From: JAJRQY01 sp965224435
Lineage (GTDB): Bacteria; Actinomycetota; Acidimicrobiia; Acidimicrobiales; SZUA-35
Direction of reading: 5' to 3'
Assembly: GCA_965224435.1 (NCBI GenBank)
Contig: OZ245048.1
Location: forward strand, 2,666,001-2,730,000
DNA: 64,000 nt
This document shows, piece by piece, positions 1-9,058 of the stretch. The position numbers and the translations under genes were made by a program. Within the stretch, counting starts at the first letter, position 1. Each line of letters starts with the position of its first letter. Below the pieces are notes generated by a model. The model worked only from the letters and a program-made list of their open reading frames with translations, made no database searches and was not told the origin of the DNA.

Positions 1-3000
1 TTCGGGAATCTCATCCAAATTGCGACCGGGATAGAAACGTCCGCCACCGGCTTCGGCAATGGGCCTCAAGTCCTCGGCCGCACCCTCACCGGTTGCCACC
101 ACCGAAACCGTGATGCCTTCGGCAAACAGGTCAGCCGCTTGTTCGGCCAACAGGGTTAGCCAGCGCGGCTCGGTGAAGCCATCGCTGAAGAAGATGATGT
201 GCTTCAGGTTGGCGTCAGACTTTCGTAAAGCCTCAGCCGCAGTCAGCAGGCCGGTGTCAACAAAGGTCGGTCCATCGGGATTGAGCTGGCTCAAGCCAGT
301 ATCAATGTCGGCTTGGCTGGGTGATGCTTGCAGGTCCAGCACCCACTTGTCCGAGGCGTTGACTGACAAGACACCAACCTCATCGGTCGCTTCCAGCGCA
401 GCAATGGCACGGGCACTGGCGTTGCGGGCAATAGCGGTTTTGGAGATGCCACCGTCAATACGGTTGCCGCCACCCAACCCGTTCTGACCTTCTTCGTCAC
501 AGTGACAGGCACCCATGGAGCCACTGGTGTCGATCATCAAGACTTCGGCCACCGTTTGACGGCGCAGCGGATCAGTAATCTCGCTGACCACTGGCAGCAG
601 TTCTTCCAAGTCACTATCCCGATAACCACCAAGGGCGTAGGTGTGGGAGCCGCCGATGACCACCATGCCTCGGCCAAGGTCGCGCACCGCACCGGTCAGG
701 GCTTGAACCTGGCCGTCGCTCATGTCGCGTCGATCAACATTGACCAGCACAATGGAGGCATAACGGGTCAGCTCATCAATGGGGGGAATGCGACCTACGT
801 CCACCGACTCAACCGTCATGCCGGCGGCCTCCAAGTCGGCCACCAGACCAGCGGCTTGGCCACCAGACTCTCCCGAGCCACCACCATCAACCACCAACAC
901 CGTTTCGGCACCAACCACCGGGACAGCGGCATAGCCAACATCATTGGCCGATACCTCGTCACCAAGAACCTGCACATCAGCCTGGTAGCGAAGCACGCCT
1001 TCGGTGCTGGCAATGTCGGAGAAGGTGACGACATTCTCACCCGCCGCCAGCTCGATGGTTTCTTCGCCAATCAACTCGCCTTCGCGGCGCAGGGTGACCA
1101 CGCCAGTTCCGGCACTCTCGACTTCAACCCGAACCTTGATGGCCACCTTCTCTCCCGCACGAGCCAGCGATGGTGCTTCCACTCCAGCGACCGAGGCGTC
1201 GTTGCCAAGGGGAGGATGAACCACCAGCACATCAACGGGGATTTGTTCGGCTTCAAGTCGCTCGGTTTCTCGAACGACATCGCCGGTGGTGGCTCGACCA
1301 TCGCTGATCAGCACCAGACGACGGCGCGAATCGGCAGGCAACGCTGCCGCACCAAGGCGCAAGGCCGAAGCCAGGTCGGTGGCCGACGGATCGATCTGGA
1401 CCGACACGCCGGTGAACCCAATCTGAGAATCAACCAGCGCATCCAAGCGGGCATCGGACCCAAAGGCCACCACACCTGCCACCGATCCTTCGGGCTGATC
1501 TTCTAAGGCTTGACGGACAACATCGATGGCTTGGGTTCGTCCAGCGAATCCCATGGAGTCACTGACATCAACCAGGAAGACGGTGGCCACATCATTGGCC
1601 GGTCGCTTCAAGGTTGGAGCCAGCAGGGCAACAATGAGGGCCAGACCAATGAGTGCTCGCAGTACGGTCGCCAGCTGCCATTGGCGTGGTGCGACACCGA
1701 CCCGTCGGCGAGCCAGCAACCACTCCGTTACCAGTAGTGCCAAGAGCACGAGCAAGACGGGCATTACCCAGGGGCGTTCACCTCGGGTGTCCTGACGACC
1801 GGCCTCGACGAAACCGACTTCAAAGGGCAGGTCTGGGGCGGGAGCAACCGCCGACTCGGCCCGATCGGTGGATACTGCGACCACGACAGGAGTGCGGCCA
1901 TCTTGTTCGACTGTCCAGAACCCGATCCGATCTGCGGTCGGGTAGCTGGATCCGGGGGGAACGGTTTCCGACGTTCCCGCTGGAGAAGTGATAACCGCTG
2001 TGAGGCGAGGATCGAGCGGCAGATCGGAGCCAACCGTCAGGCGAGCCGGTGGGTTCACCAGGCCGGTCAAGTCAGCCAAGGCTCGGTCAAGCAGGAGCGG
2101 GAAAGCTGCCTCCAACGGCAGGGTCGATTGATCCAGGGCGAAGGAAAGGTACGTCATCGGGCCAACACCAACGACAGGATCGGCGGGCACCGTAACGAGC
2201 AGGGGTGCACCTTCGGCTCCGAGCACCACTTGGGCTCCCTCGGGCATACTGACTCGTTGGGCTTCGGCCACCAGAACCGACGAGAGATCCAAGCCGCGGA
2301 TCAAGCCAACATCTGATCGAACCAGGGTCAGGACTGGGCGCTCAACTGTCGTGGTTGGGATGACGCCCCGGGCTCCGCCGGGCGGAGCAATCGCCAGCAG
2401 AGGCAAATCTTCACCGGCGGCAGAATCCTCCAGATCTGCTGGCACGGCAACCCGGTCGGCGATGATCACATCAATGGTGGAGTCAATCTTGTCGGGGAAG
2501 GCCTCCAGGTGTTGCACCGTGACCCCGGCCATAGCCCCCAGGCCAGCATCAAGAAAGGCGTTGTCGGGTCCGACGACCAGCACATCAATGCCGGGTCGTT
2601 GGGGCACGATGGCAATGGCCCGATTGTCCAAGGACAGAACATCTTCACCCTCAAGGAAGGCCTCGACCCGCTCCCCCGGTGGAACCGAAACGGTTAGGTT
2701 GAGTACTCCCCCCGTTTCCAGATCTACCTGGCGACGTTCGACGGTGACCCCATCAACATCGAAGCGAATTTCTTGACTGGATGGAGGGCCACCAAAGTGG
2801 GCAATAGTTGCCCGCACCAGCATTCCGTCGGTGGTCGGTTCGACCGAGAGCTGGGTGATACCTCGATTGGTGGCGGAGTTGCCGACGGGTTCGTATTGGG
2901 TGCCAAGCGGTGCCGCCCGCAGGTCTGCTGCGCTCACGCCACCATCGGAAATGAACACCACCCGGCTTTCCACATCAACGGTGTCCAAGCCGGCGGCCAA

Positions 3001-3528
3001 GGCGAAGGCACCAGCAAAGTCGCCAGGACCGTCGCTGGCTTCCAAACCACCCAGAGCCTCAACGAATGCGCCCTCATCGGCGGAGTGGGTCAAGACGGCC
3101 CGAGCGTTGGCTCCGGCCAGCACCACGCTGACCTCGCCGCCAACGGGGACTTGTTGGCGAAGCTCGGTGGCCCGAGCAATGGCCTGATCGAAACGGCTGG
3201 GTTGTCCGTCGAGCGACTGCATGGAGGCAGAGCCGTCGATGACAAAGACCGTGTGCTCGCTCAGCAAGGCCTCGGTTTCTTGTACCGGTCGGGCCATCAG
3301 CAAGCCAAACAACAGGGCAGTCATAACCTGGGCGGTCAGTAGCCAGCTGGGAATCAGCTTCTGCCAGGGGCTGGCGGCTGTGACCGGGGTGGCAACCTTG
3401 CGCCACAAGAAGATGGCAGAAACGCTCTGCTGGATGCGGCGGGGCCGCAGGATGTGCATAGCAATGATGGGGACGGCAAGCAGGCCCCAAAGGAGCCCAA
3501 GTGGATTGGCCAATCCCCAGCCGTTCAT
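1..3528 (-). CDS. Giant membrane protein with BatA N-terminus and three VWA domains (3' end outside window)
   Basis: The minus frame from the ATG at 3528 is open without a stop to base 1, so at least 1176 codons are visible and the C-terminus lies outside. Residues 1-80 resemble the BatA/aerotolerance N-terminus, with hydrophobic segments at about 8-25 and 60-80. A first VWA domain has the MIDAS motif D98-G-S-A-S. After about 300 residues come two more membrane segments (roughly 590-645), a second VWA with D654-V-S-D-S, a glutamine-amidotransferase-like region (about 874-985, ending near IGGSHTYALGGY), and a third VWA with D1000-T-S-G-S followed by CHC. The start overlaps the DUF58 stop as ATGA. 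VWA proteins beside MoxR usually act in metal-dependent protein assembly at the membrane; the substrate is unknown. Two or three family members appear fused here. Confidence 0.85.
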   Translation of the reverse strand, partial: MNGWGLANPLGLLWGLLAVPIIAMHILRPRRIQQSVSAIFLWRKVATPVTAASPWQKLIPSWLLTAQVMTALLFGLLMARPVQETEALLSEHTVFVIDGSASMQSLDGQPSRFDQAIARATELRQQVPVGGEVSVVLAGANARAVLTHSADEGAFVEALGGLEASDGPGDFAGAFALAAGLDTVDVESRVVFISDGGVSAADLRAAPLGTQYEPVGNSATNRGITQLSVEPTTDGMLVRATIAHFGGPPSSQEIRFDVDGVTVERRQVDLETGGVLNLTVSVPPGERVEAFLEGEDVLSLDNRAIAIVPQRPGIDVLVVGPDNAFLDAGLGAMAGVTVQHLEAFPDKIDSTIDVIIADRVAVPADLEDSAAGEDLPLLAIAPPGGARGVIPTTTVERPVLTLVRSDVGLIRGLDLSSVLVAEAQRVSMPEGAQVVLGAEGAPLLVTVPADPVVGVGPMTYLSFALDQSTLPLEAAFPLLLDRALADLTGLVNPPARLTVGSDLPLDPRLTAVITSPAGTSETVPPGSSYPTADRIGFWTVEQDGRTPVVVAVSTDRAESAVAPAPDLPFEVGFVEAGRQDTRGERPWVMPVLLVLLALLVTEWLLARRRVGVAPRQWQLATVLRALIGLALIVALLAPTLKRPANDVATVFLVDVSDSMGFAGRTQAIDVVRQALEDQPEGSVAGVVAFGSDARLDALVDSQIGFTGVSVQIDPSATDLASALRLGAAALPADSRRRLVLISDGRATTGDVVRETERLEAEQIPVDVLVVHPPLGNDASVAGVEAPSLARAGEKVAIKVRVEVESAGTGVVTLRREGELIGEETIELAAGENVVTFSDIASTEGVLRYQADVQVLGDEVSANDVGYAAVPVVGAETVLVVDGGGSGESGGQAAGLVADLEAAGMTVESVDVGRIPPIDELTRYASIVLVNVDRRDMSDGQVQALTGAVRDLGRGMVVIGGSHTYALGGYRDSDLEELLPVVSEITDPLRRQTVAEVLMIDTSGSMGACHCDEEGQNGLGGGNRIDGGISKTAIARNASARAIAALEATDEVGVLSVNASDKWVLDLQASPSQADIDTGLSQLNPDGPTFVDTGLLTAAEALRKSDANLKHIIFFSDGFTEPRWLTLLAEQAADLFAEGITVSVVATGEGAAEDLRPIAEAGGGRFYPGRNLDEIPE

Positions 3529-4400
3529 CGAATGATCCCTGCTGTTCGGGCCGGCCCGAGCACGGTCTGTTCCAGATCGTCGGTGGTCAAGACTCGCAGG
3601 TAGGAACCACCGCGGGAGCGGACCCGGTCGGCCACATCGTCGGCCCAGCGAGTGGCCAGTTCCCGATAGTCATCCAGCGCCGAAGCCGACAGGGAGACCT
3701 CCAGCTTGGCCCCCGTCTCATCATCGATCAGTTCCAGGTCACCGGTCAGTGGCGGCTGCCCGGCCGACGGATCAAGATCAGTGGGATCTAATACATGGAC
3801 AACGACGAAGTCGCCGCGCCGAGCAGGCAGACGATCAAGGCCAGCTTCCCAATCTGCCGTCAACAGGTCAGATAGCACCACGGTCAGGCCAGCAGGCCCG
3901 GGCTGGTTGAGCACCATGCTGGCGGCATGGACAAAGGGCGTCTCTCCCCCCGCTTCGAGGCCGGACAGGTGATTGAACAGGGTGCCAGTAGCCGTACGCC
4001 CCCGGTAGCGAGGGCCAGGCTGATTCACCGGGAAGGTATGAACGGTGACAATGTCACGTCGGATCAGGGCGGAGAACCCCAGCGCGCCAGCAATCTCGGT
4101 GGCCCGCTGCAATTTGGGTCCAGCCATGGAGCCGCTGGTATCGACCAGGAGGCGCAGGGTCAGGTCATCCTCGGCGTCATAGAGCCGGATCAGAAGCTTG
4201 TCCAGCCGGGCTAATGCGTTGAGGTCCAAGCGGCGCAGGTCATCCCCCGGGTAGTAGTCCCGGAAGTCAGCGAAATCGAGAGAGGAGCCGTGGCGAGGCG
4301 AGCGATGCTCACCCGAGAGTCCACCGGCCAGGCGCTGGCGGGTACGCAGCTGCAATCGCTCCAACCGGGCAAGGAGACGGGCCGGGAGCAGCTCGCTCAC
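3525..4400 (-). CDS. DUF58 (VWA-like) protein of a MoxR cluster
   Basis: The 291-residue protein has the DUF58 core: FRDYYPGDDLRRLDLNALAR (about 46-65) followed by a VWA-like domain with an intact MIDAS motif D87-T-S-G-S. There is no clear signal peptide or membrane anchor, so it is probably cytoplasmic and membrane-associated through its partners. It overlaps the MoxR gene upstream and the giant VWA gene downstream by 4 bp each, which argues for translational coupling. DUF58 proteins nearly always sit between a MoxR ATPase and VWA membrane proteins and are thought to be chaperone or assembly partners; the client is not known here. Confidence 0.9.
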   Translation of the reverse strand: MSELLPARLLARLERLQLRTRQRLAGGLSGEHRSPRHGSSLDFADFRDYYPGDDLRRLDLNALARLDKLLIRLYDAEDDLTLRLLVDTSGSMAGPKLQRATEIAGALGFSALIRRDIVTVHTFPVNQPGPRYRGRTATGTLFNHLSGLEAGGETPFVHAASMVLNQPGPAGLTVVLSDLLTADWEAGLDRLPARRGDFVVVHVLDPTDLDPSAGQPPLTGDLELIDDETGAKLEVSLSASALDDYRELATRWADDVADRVRSRGGSYLRVLTTDDLEQTVLGPARTAGIIR

Positions 4401-5392
4401 GGAGCGCCCCGGATGCCCGAGGTCGGCTCGCTAACGGTCTCCAGCACCGTGGCCACCAGATCATCAGCAGTGCGCCCATCGGCGGTTGCTTCATAGCCAA
4501 CAACCAGGCGGTGGCGCATAGCGGCAACAGCAACACTGCGAACATCTTCGACAGAAACCGATGGCCTGCCGTCCATGATGGCCCGCGCCTTGCCCGCCAA
4601 AATCATCGACTGCACACCACGGGGTGATGCACCGAAGCGCACATACTTCTGCACTGGCTCGGGTGCGCTTTCTTGCTCGGGGTGAGTGGCGATTACTAGA
4701 TCGACGGCATGGCGGGTCACATGATCCGGGACCGGAACCTCCCGGGTCAGAGCAATCATCTGGCGCAAGGTGTCGCCGTCACACACCGGCTTGGCTTCCG
4801 GATTGACGACGCTGGTTGTGCGCTCGACAATGGCGATCAGCTCTTCGGCGGAAGGAAAGGGCACGATTGCCTTGAGTAAGAAGCGGTCCAGCTGGGCTTC
4901 GGGCAGTGGGTAGGTGCCTTCCATCTCCAGTGGGTTCTGGGTAGCCATAACCAGGAAGGGTCGAGGCAGAGGCCGGGTCTCGCCAGCAACGGTAACCGCG
5001 CGCTCCTGCATGGCTTCGAGCATGGCGGCCTGGGTCTTGGGGGTGGCCCGGTTGACTTCATCGGCCAAAACCAGATTCGACATGATCGGCCCCGGGTTGA
5101 AACGCAGCTCTCGATCACCTTCGGCTGACTGGTGCAGGATCTGGGTGCCAACAATGTCGGCTGGCATCAGGTCGGGAGTGAATTGAATTCGTGACCAGGG
5201 GATGTCCACCGTGTCAGCCAAGGTCTTGAGCAGCATGGTCTTACCCAGGCCGGGCACACCCTCCAACAGGACGTGGCCTTCGGCCAGCAGGCAGATCAGG
5301 ACTTCGGAGATGAGTTGATGCTGACCAACGATGACCTTGCCGATCTCGTTGGTGATCTCTTCGGCCCGTTGTGCACATTCTTCGGGAGTCAT
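4397..5392 (-). CDS. MoxR-family AAA+ ATPase
   Basis: The 331-residue AAA+ ATPase has Walker A GVPGLGKT at 45-52, a Walker B region LVLADEVNRA near 107-116 and the MoxR hallmark ATQNPLEMEGTYPLPEAQLD near 150-170. The length is normal for the family. MoxR ATPases act as chaperones that assemble or metallate VWA-domain complexes at the membrane. The gene is followed by DUF58 and VWA genes with 4-bp overlaps, the classic MoxR-DUF58-VWA order. The short stretch upstream of its start holds a 15-bp tandem repeat, and I see no convincing promoter there, so transcription probably comes from the genes upstream. Confidence 0.94.
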   Translation of the reverse strand: MTPEECAQRAEEITNEIGKVIVGQHQLISEVLICLLAEGHVLLEGVPGLGKTMLLKTLADTVDIPWSRIQFTPDLMPADIVGTQILHQSAEGDRELRFNPGPIMSNLVLADEVNRATPKTQAAMLEAMQERAVTVAGETRPLPRPFLVMATQNPLEMEGTYPLPEAQLDRFLLKAIVPFPSAEELIAIVERTTSVVNPEAKPVCDGDTLRQMIALTREVPVPDHVTRHAVDLVIATHPEQESAPEPVQKYVRFGASPRGVQSMILAGKARAIMDGRPSVSVEDVRSVAVAAMRHRLVVGYEATADGRTADDLVATVLETVSEPTSGIRGAP

Positions 5393-5415
5393 GGGGCTGC
5401 TTTCTGGAGGGCTTG

Positions 5416-5454
5416 TTGCTGGAGAACGTATTGCTGGAGAACGTATTGCTGGAG
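5416..5454. repeat. 15-bp tandem repeat upstream of the MoxR gene
   Basis: The unit TTGCTGGAGAACGTA occurs twice exactly (5416-5430, 5431-5445), followed by nine bases of a third copy. It fills the short gap between the stop of the upstream membrane-protein gene (5474) and the MoxR start (5392). It is non-coding in this position and is one of several 15-bp repeats near gene ends in the window. Confidence 0.85.
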
Positions 5455-5473
5455 GGAGGTGATTGATATCTGG

Positions 5474-7066
5474 TTAGCGCGTGAGCAGATCGAAGTAGTC
5501 GCCGACCAGTTCGACCTGGCTGGGGGCCAGTTGGCCTCGGTCGGCGGTGGCCGTTGCCCGGGTGGCGTAGTCGTCAACGATTTCTGACAGTGGAACTCGA
5601 ACCGGACCCGCCGTTGTTGGGCCATCGCCCTTGCCAACAACTTCACCCGGCGCGCCGCTGGCGTCTCCGCCGAGATCCACCTCGTCACTTGGGTTGAGGG
5701 AGAGCGGGTCGACGATGGTTTGTGTTCCCGGATCAACTCGAGGTTGGTCGGTCCCACCCGGCGTGCCCACTCCACCTTGGCCAGACCCAGTGCCGCCACT
5801 GGCTCCGCCAACTTCACCTTGGGCTCCGTCGCCGCCTTGGCCACCGCTTCCTGAACCTTGTCCCTCACCCTGTCCTTCGCCCTGGCCTTGACCCTCGCCG
5901 CTACCTTCACCCTGGCCCTGACCTTGACCTTCGCCCTGGCCCTCGCCCTGACCTTCGCCCTGGCCCTCGCCTTGACCTTCGCCCTGGCCCTCGCCCTTGC
6001 CGGTGCCTTCCTTGACCTCACCTTCGGCCGCAGCAACAGCATCAATGGCCTGATCGGTGGCTTCACCCGCAGCCAAGGCCTCTTGGCCATCGACCTGGGC
6101 CTGGGCGGCCTCACCAAGAGCAGCCTGAGCGCCAGCAATGTCACCGGCTTCCAGAGCAGCCGCCGCCTCGCCCAGCGCAGCAGCCGCTGCCGGATTGCCA
6201 GCGGCCTGAGTCTCAGCCAGATCCTGCAAGCGTTCGGCCAGGGCCTCCAACTCCTCAGAGTCGGCTTCGTCCAGAGCCTCGGCCAGCTCAGTCAATTGTT
6301 CTTCTGCGGTACCGCCCGCAGCCAGAGGATTCTCGGCAAGGTTTCGTTCGAGTCCAGCTACCGCAGCCTGTCGAGAAGCAAAGTCATCGGGCTTAGATTC
6401 CTGCAAGAGTTCGCGGGCTTCAGCCAAGAGTTCTTCGGCTGTTGCCAGATCATCGGTTTGACGGAGCTCCTCGGCAATGTCACGGAGCTCTTCGGCGACA
6501 GCTTCGGTGGCCGGGTCATCAGCCAGCACCTCAGCTTGCTCTTCCAATACTTCGGCCGCGTCGTCGATGATGGCTCGAATCTCTTCCTGCTCAGCTCGAA
6601 CATCGTCTTGAGGGTTGGGCACAAAGGCCAAGCCAACCGCAGCCAAGCCAAGAACTCCGGCAACCGCCCAACGACGCCAACTATCCGGAACTGGGGCTGC
6701 CTCTTTTGGTGCTGCACCCTGGGAGAGGTTCTCGGCTCGTGAGCGGATGCGTTCACCAAAGGGGCCATCCAAGTCTTGGAATTGCAGGGCGGCACCGAAG
6801 GCATCCTTGGTGCCAAGGCCCCGGTCAGCGGAACGAGCAACGACAGGAATGGGCAACCGTTGGATGATTCCGAACAGGACAACACCAACCACAGATCCGA
6901 CGGCCAGGCCCAAGGCCAGTCTCTCCGGCCAGCCATATGGACGAACAAATCCAATGAGAACAACCAACAAAGCCGCACCCGCAACCAGTGGAGCCACGAG
7001 GGAGGCAGTAGCCACCATCCAGATCATCCGAAGCCGAATCCGAAGCCTGTGGAGGAACGCAATCAC
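5474..7066 (-). CDS. Membrane protein with acidic helical region and Gly/Glu/Gln-rich tract
   Basis: The 530-residue protein has two hydrophobic segments near the N-terminus (about 15-38 and 45-70) and a third at about 130-147. A long Glu/Ala-rich, probably coiled-coil region follows (about 150-330), then a low-complexity tract of GEGQ-type units (about 345-445), encoded around 5830-6010. The C-terminus contains LSEIVDDYATRATATADRG and VGDYFDLLTR, resembling the C-terminal motif of DUF4175-type and related proteins found in MoxR/VWA clusters. That family link is tentative. It lies between the ABC-2 permease (14-bp gap) and MoxR. The GEGQ tract is repetitive at DNA level and could vary in length between strains. 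Confidence 0.8.
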   Translation of the reverse strand: MIAFLHRLRIRLRMIWMVATASLVAPLVAGAALLVVLIGFVRPYGWPERLALGLAVGSVVGVVLFGIIQRLPIPVVARSADRGLGTKDAFGAALQFQDLDGPFGERIRSRAENLSQGAAPKEAAPVPDSWRRWAVAGVLGLAAVGLAFVPNPQDDVRAEQEEIRAIIDDAAEVLEEQAEVLADDPATEAVAEELRDIAEELRQTDDLATAEELLAEARELLQESKPDDFASRQAAVAGLERNLAENPLAAGGTAEEQLTELAEALDEADSEELEALAERLQDLAETQAAGNPAAAAALGEAAAALEAGDIAGAQAALGEAAQAQVDGQEALAAGEATDQAIDAVAAAEGEVKEGTGKGEGQGEGQGEGQGEGQGEGQGEGQGQGQGEGSGEGQGQGEGQGEGQGSGSGGQGGDGAQGEVGGASGGTGSGQGGVGTPGGTDQPRVDPGTQTIVDPLSLNPSDEVDLGGDASGAPGEVVGKGDGPTTAGPVRVPLSEIVDDYATRATATADRGQLAPSQVELVGDYFDLLTR

Positions 7067-7079
7067 GCTGCGAGTCCCA

Positions 7080-8114
7080 TCAGGCGGACATCACGGTTCG
7101 AGGTGCTTTGAGCTTGCGTACGGCAGCAAGAGACATCAAGAGTGAGATCATGGCCAGGGTTCCCAGTGAGCGCACCCAGAGCGGGATGCCAGAAAAACGT
7201 GGTTCCTGGCGTTGGGGGGCGCCACCGAATCCCTCATCGATGAAGATCGGATTGCCGAACTCGTCGAATCCCTCAATACCGGGCTCGATGGCAATGTCTC
7301 CTCCAAACTCTTGGAACTGGTTGAATTGATTCTGGCTCTCCCAGAAGAAGCGCTTGATCGGGCTGAAGGGTCCATCGAACTGGTCAGAGATGTCGCCAGC
7401 TGCATCAGCAATGGCAACGAAAGGATTGGCGTAGAGCGGCCAGAATGGTGGGGAATCGACGAACTGACCTCGGCTTTCCTGGATCACCGCGACTGTCACC
7501 ATGGCAATCACGGTTCCGACCGTCAGGGCAGCCACCAAGGCGTACGCCATGAGGGTGGCAATCTGTGTCCGTTTGAAGATCGCCGAGCAAGCAACACCCA
7601 TCACCGCCAGCAAGAACCCGAGGATCAGCAAGCTCAATAGGGATAGCAGAACCTGGGTCAATGAGATTCCGCCGACCAGGTAGGGAACCGCCATGACCGG
7701 GACGGTGGCCACAATCAGCAACAAGATGAAGCTGCTGGATGACAACACCTTGCCCATGAAGATTCCCCATGGGCCGATCATGGTGACTTGGAGCGGTACC
7801 AGGGTTTGACGATCCCGCTCACCGGAAATGGTGCCCGCACTGATGCCGGGAACAATCAGCAACAAGATGCCAAGTTCGGCCGCCAGCACCCATTCGAACA
7901 TCTTGCGCCCGACACCATTGGTCAGGGCCTGGACCGGATTGAAATCGAATTCGTTGGTTGCGGTGCTGGCCTCATAGACCAGGAGTGATACCAGCACCAT
8001 CACGGTCAGAAAGATGGTGAGTACCACTACCGAGCGTCGCGAACGACTTCGCTGACGAAGCTCAATATCCAGTACCGGGTTGATGGTTTGCAGGCTGGGC
8101 AGACGAATACTCAC
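7080..8114 (-). CDS. ABC-2 type exporter permease
   Basis: The 344-residue membrane protein has about six hydrophobic segments: one near residue 30, a cluster between about 95 and 215, and one near the C-terminus. The sequence ERDRQTLVPLQVTMIGPWGI after the second segment is typical of ABC-2 permeases. A soluble loop of about 100 residues (roughly 220-310) precedes the last membrane segment and may face outward. It overlaps the ATPase gene by 4 bp and so forms an exporter with it. The operon context suggests a transporter serving the VWA/MoxR complex; the substrate cannot be read from the sequence. Confidence 0.88.
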   Translation of the reverse strand: MSIRLPSLQTINPVLDIELRQRSRSRRSVVVLTIFLTVMVLVSLLVYEASTATNEFDFNPVQALTNGVGRKMFEWVLAAELGILLLIVPGISAGTISGERDRQTLVPLQVTMIGPWGIFMGKVLSSSSFILLLIVATVPVMAVPYLVGGISLTQVLLSLLSLLILGFLLAVMGVACSAIFKRTQIATLMAYALVAALTVGTVIAMVTVAVIQESRGQFVDSPPFWPLYANPFVAIADAAGDISDQFDGPFSPIKRFFWESQNQFNQFQEFGGDIAIEPGIEGFDEFGNPIFIDEGFGGAPQRQEPRFSGIPLWVRSLGTLAMISLLMSLAAVRKLKAPRTVMSA

Positions 8115-9058
8115 TGGACGATGCCCTCGGTGATCCTCAAAAAGAGGTCTTCCAGGTCATGGCTGGCAACGGTGAACTCGGCAATGTCTCGACCCTCACT
8201 CACCAAGCGCCGTAGGAGGGCGGCCTGCTCAATTTCATCGGCCACCGGATACTCCATGGTCTCTCCCCCAACGAAAGTCACAACTGCTCGTCGGGTGCCG
8301 CCGAGTCGGTCCAGGATGTCTTGAGGCGCACCTGAAGTCAGTAGTTGGCCAGCCTCGATCACCGCAATATGGCTACACATCTGCTGGAGCTCCACCAGGA
8401 TGTGGGAACTGATCAGGATGGTCTTACCCATATTCTGCAACTCGGACAGTAGGTCTCGAAACTCAATGCGGGCTCGTGGATCCAAGCCCGACGCTGGCTC
8501 GTCGAGAATTAGTAGATCCGGGTCATGCACCAGGGAGCGGGCCAGGGAAAGCCGTTGTTTCATGCCACGGCTGAGGCCATCAACCATGGCGTCGCGTTTC
8601 ACGTCGAGGTCCACCAGTTCTAACAAGCCAGTCACAAGCTCGGCATGTTCGCCCCGAGGCAGGCCATAGGCGGCGGCATGGAATTCCAGGTACTCATCGA
8701 CCCGGAGGCGTTCGTACACACCCATCACATCGGGCATATAGCCCATCTTGCGACGGACTTTCTTGGCTTCAGTGATCGGGTTGTGGCCACAAACCGAAAC
8801 CGATCCAGACGTTGGAATTAGCAGTGAAGCGAAGATGGAGAATGCCGTTGACTTGCCTGCCCCATTTGGCCCGATGAAACCAAAGACGGACCCGCTGGGT
8901 ACGTCGAGGTCCAGCCGATCAAGAGCCGTCAGTGTCCCGTACTTCTTGGTCAAGCCACGGGCAGAAATGATGGCATTCGAATCCAGCTCGCCAAGTGCAA
9001 CGGGTGGGGGTGGAGGAGCGTCTGGCGAAGGTGGTGGACTGACTTGGAGATCAACCAT
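8111..9058 (-). CDS. ABC transporter ATP-binding protein (ABC-2 exporter)
   Basis: This 315-residue ATPase has Walker A GPNGAGKST at 63-71, the signature LSRGMKQRLSLARSL near 163, Walker B LLILDEP near 183 and a C-terminal DUF4162-like tail ending in the SHDLEDLFLRIT motif common in exporter ATPases. An extra proline-rich N-terminus (PPPSPDAPPPPP) precedes the nucleotide-binding domain. It overlaps the permease downstream by 4 bp and the large secreted/membrane protein upstream by 8 bp. It powers the ABC-2 permease; the transported molecule is unknown. Confidence 0.93.
   Translation of the reverse strand: MVDLQVSPPPSPDAPPPPPVALGELDSNAIISARGLTKKYGTLTALDRLDLDVPSGSVFGFIGPNGAGKSTAFSIFASLLIPTSGSVSVCGHNPITEAKKVRRKMGYMPDVMGVYERLRVDEYLEFHAAAYGLPRGEHAELVTGLLELVDLDVKRDAMVDGLSRGMKQRLSLARSLVHDPDLLILDEPASGLDPRARIEFRDLLSELQNMGKTILISSHILVELQQMCSHIAVIEAGQLLTSGAPQDILDRLGGTRRAVVTFVGGETMEYPVADEIEQAALLRRLVSEGRDIAEFTVASHDLEDLFLRITEGIVQ

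Noticed and set aside
502..1506. Plus-strand open frame of 334 codons
   Set aside because: It is antisense to the giant VWA gene, which has intact MIDAS motifs; its translation is rich in His/Gln/Asn with no domain.
5389..6144. Minus frame of 251 codons rich in Arg/Lys/Ala
   Set aside because: Out-of-frame reading of the GEGQ tract in the 530-residue membrane protein; its composition is an artefact of the repeat.
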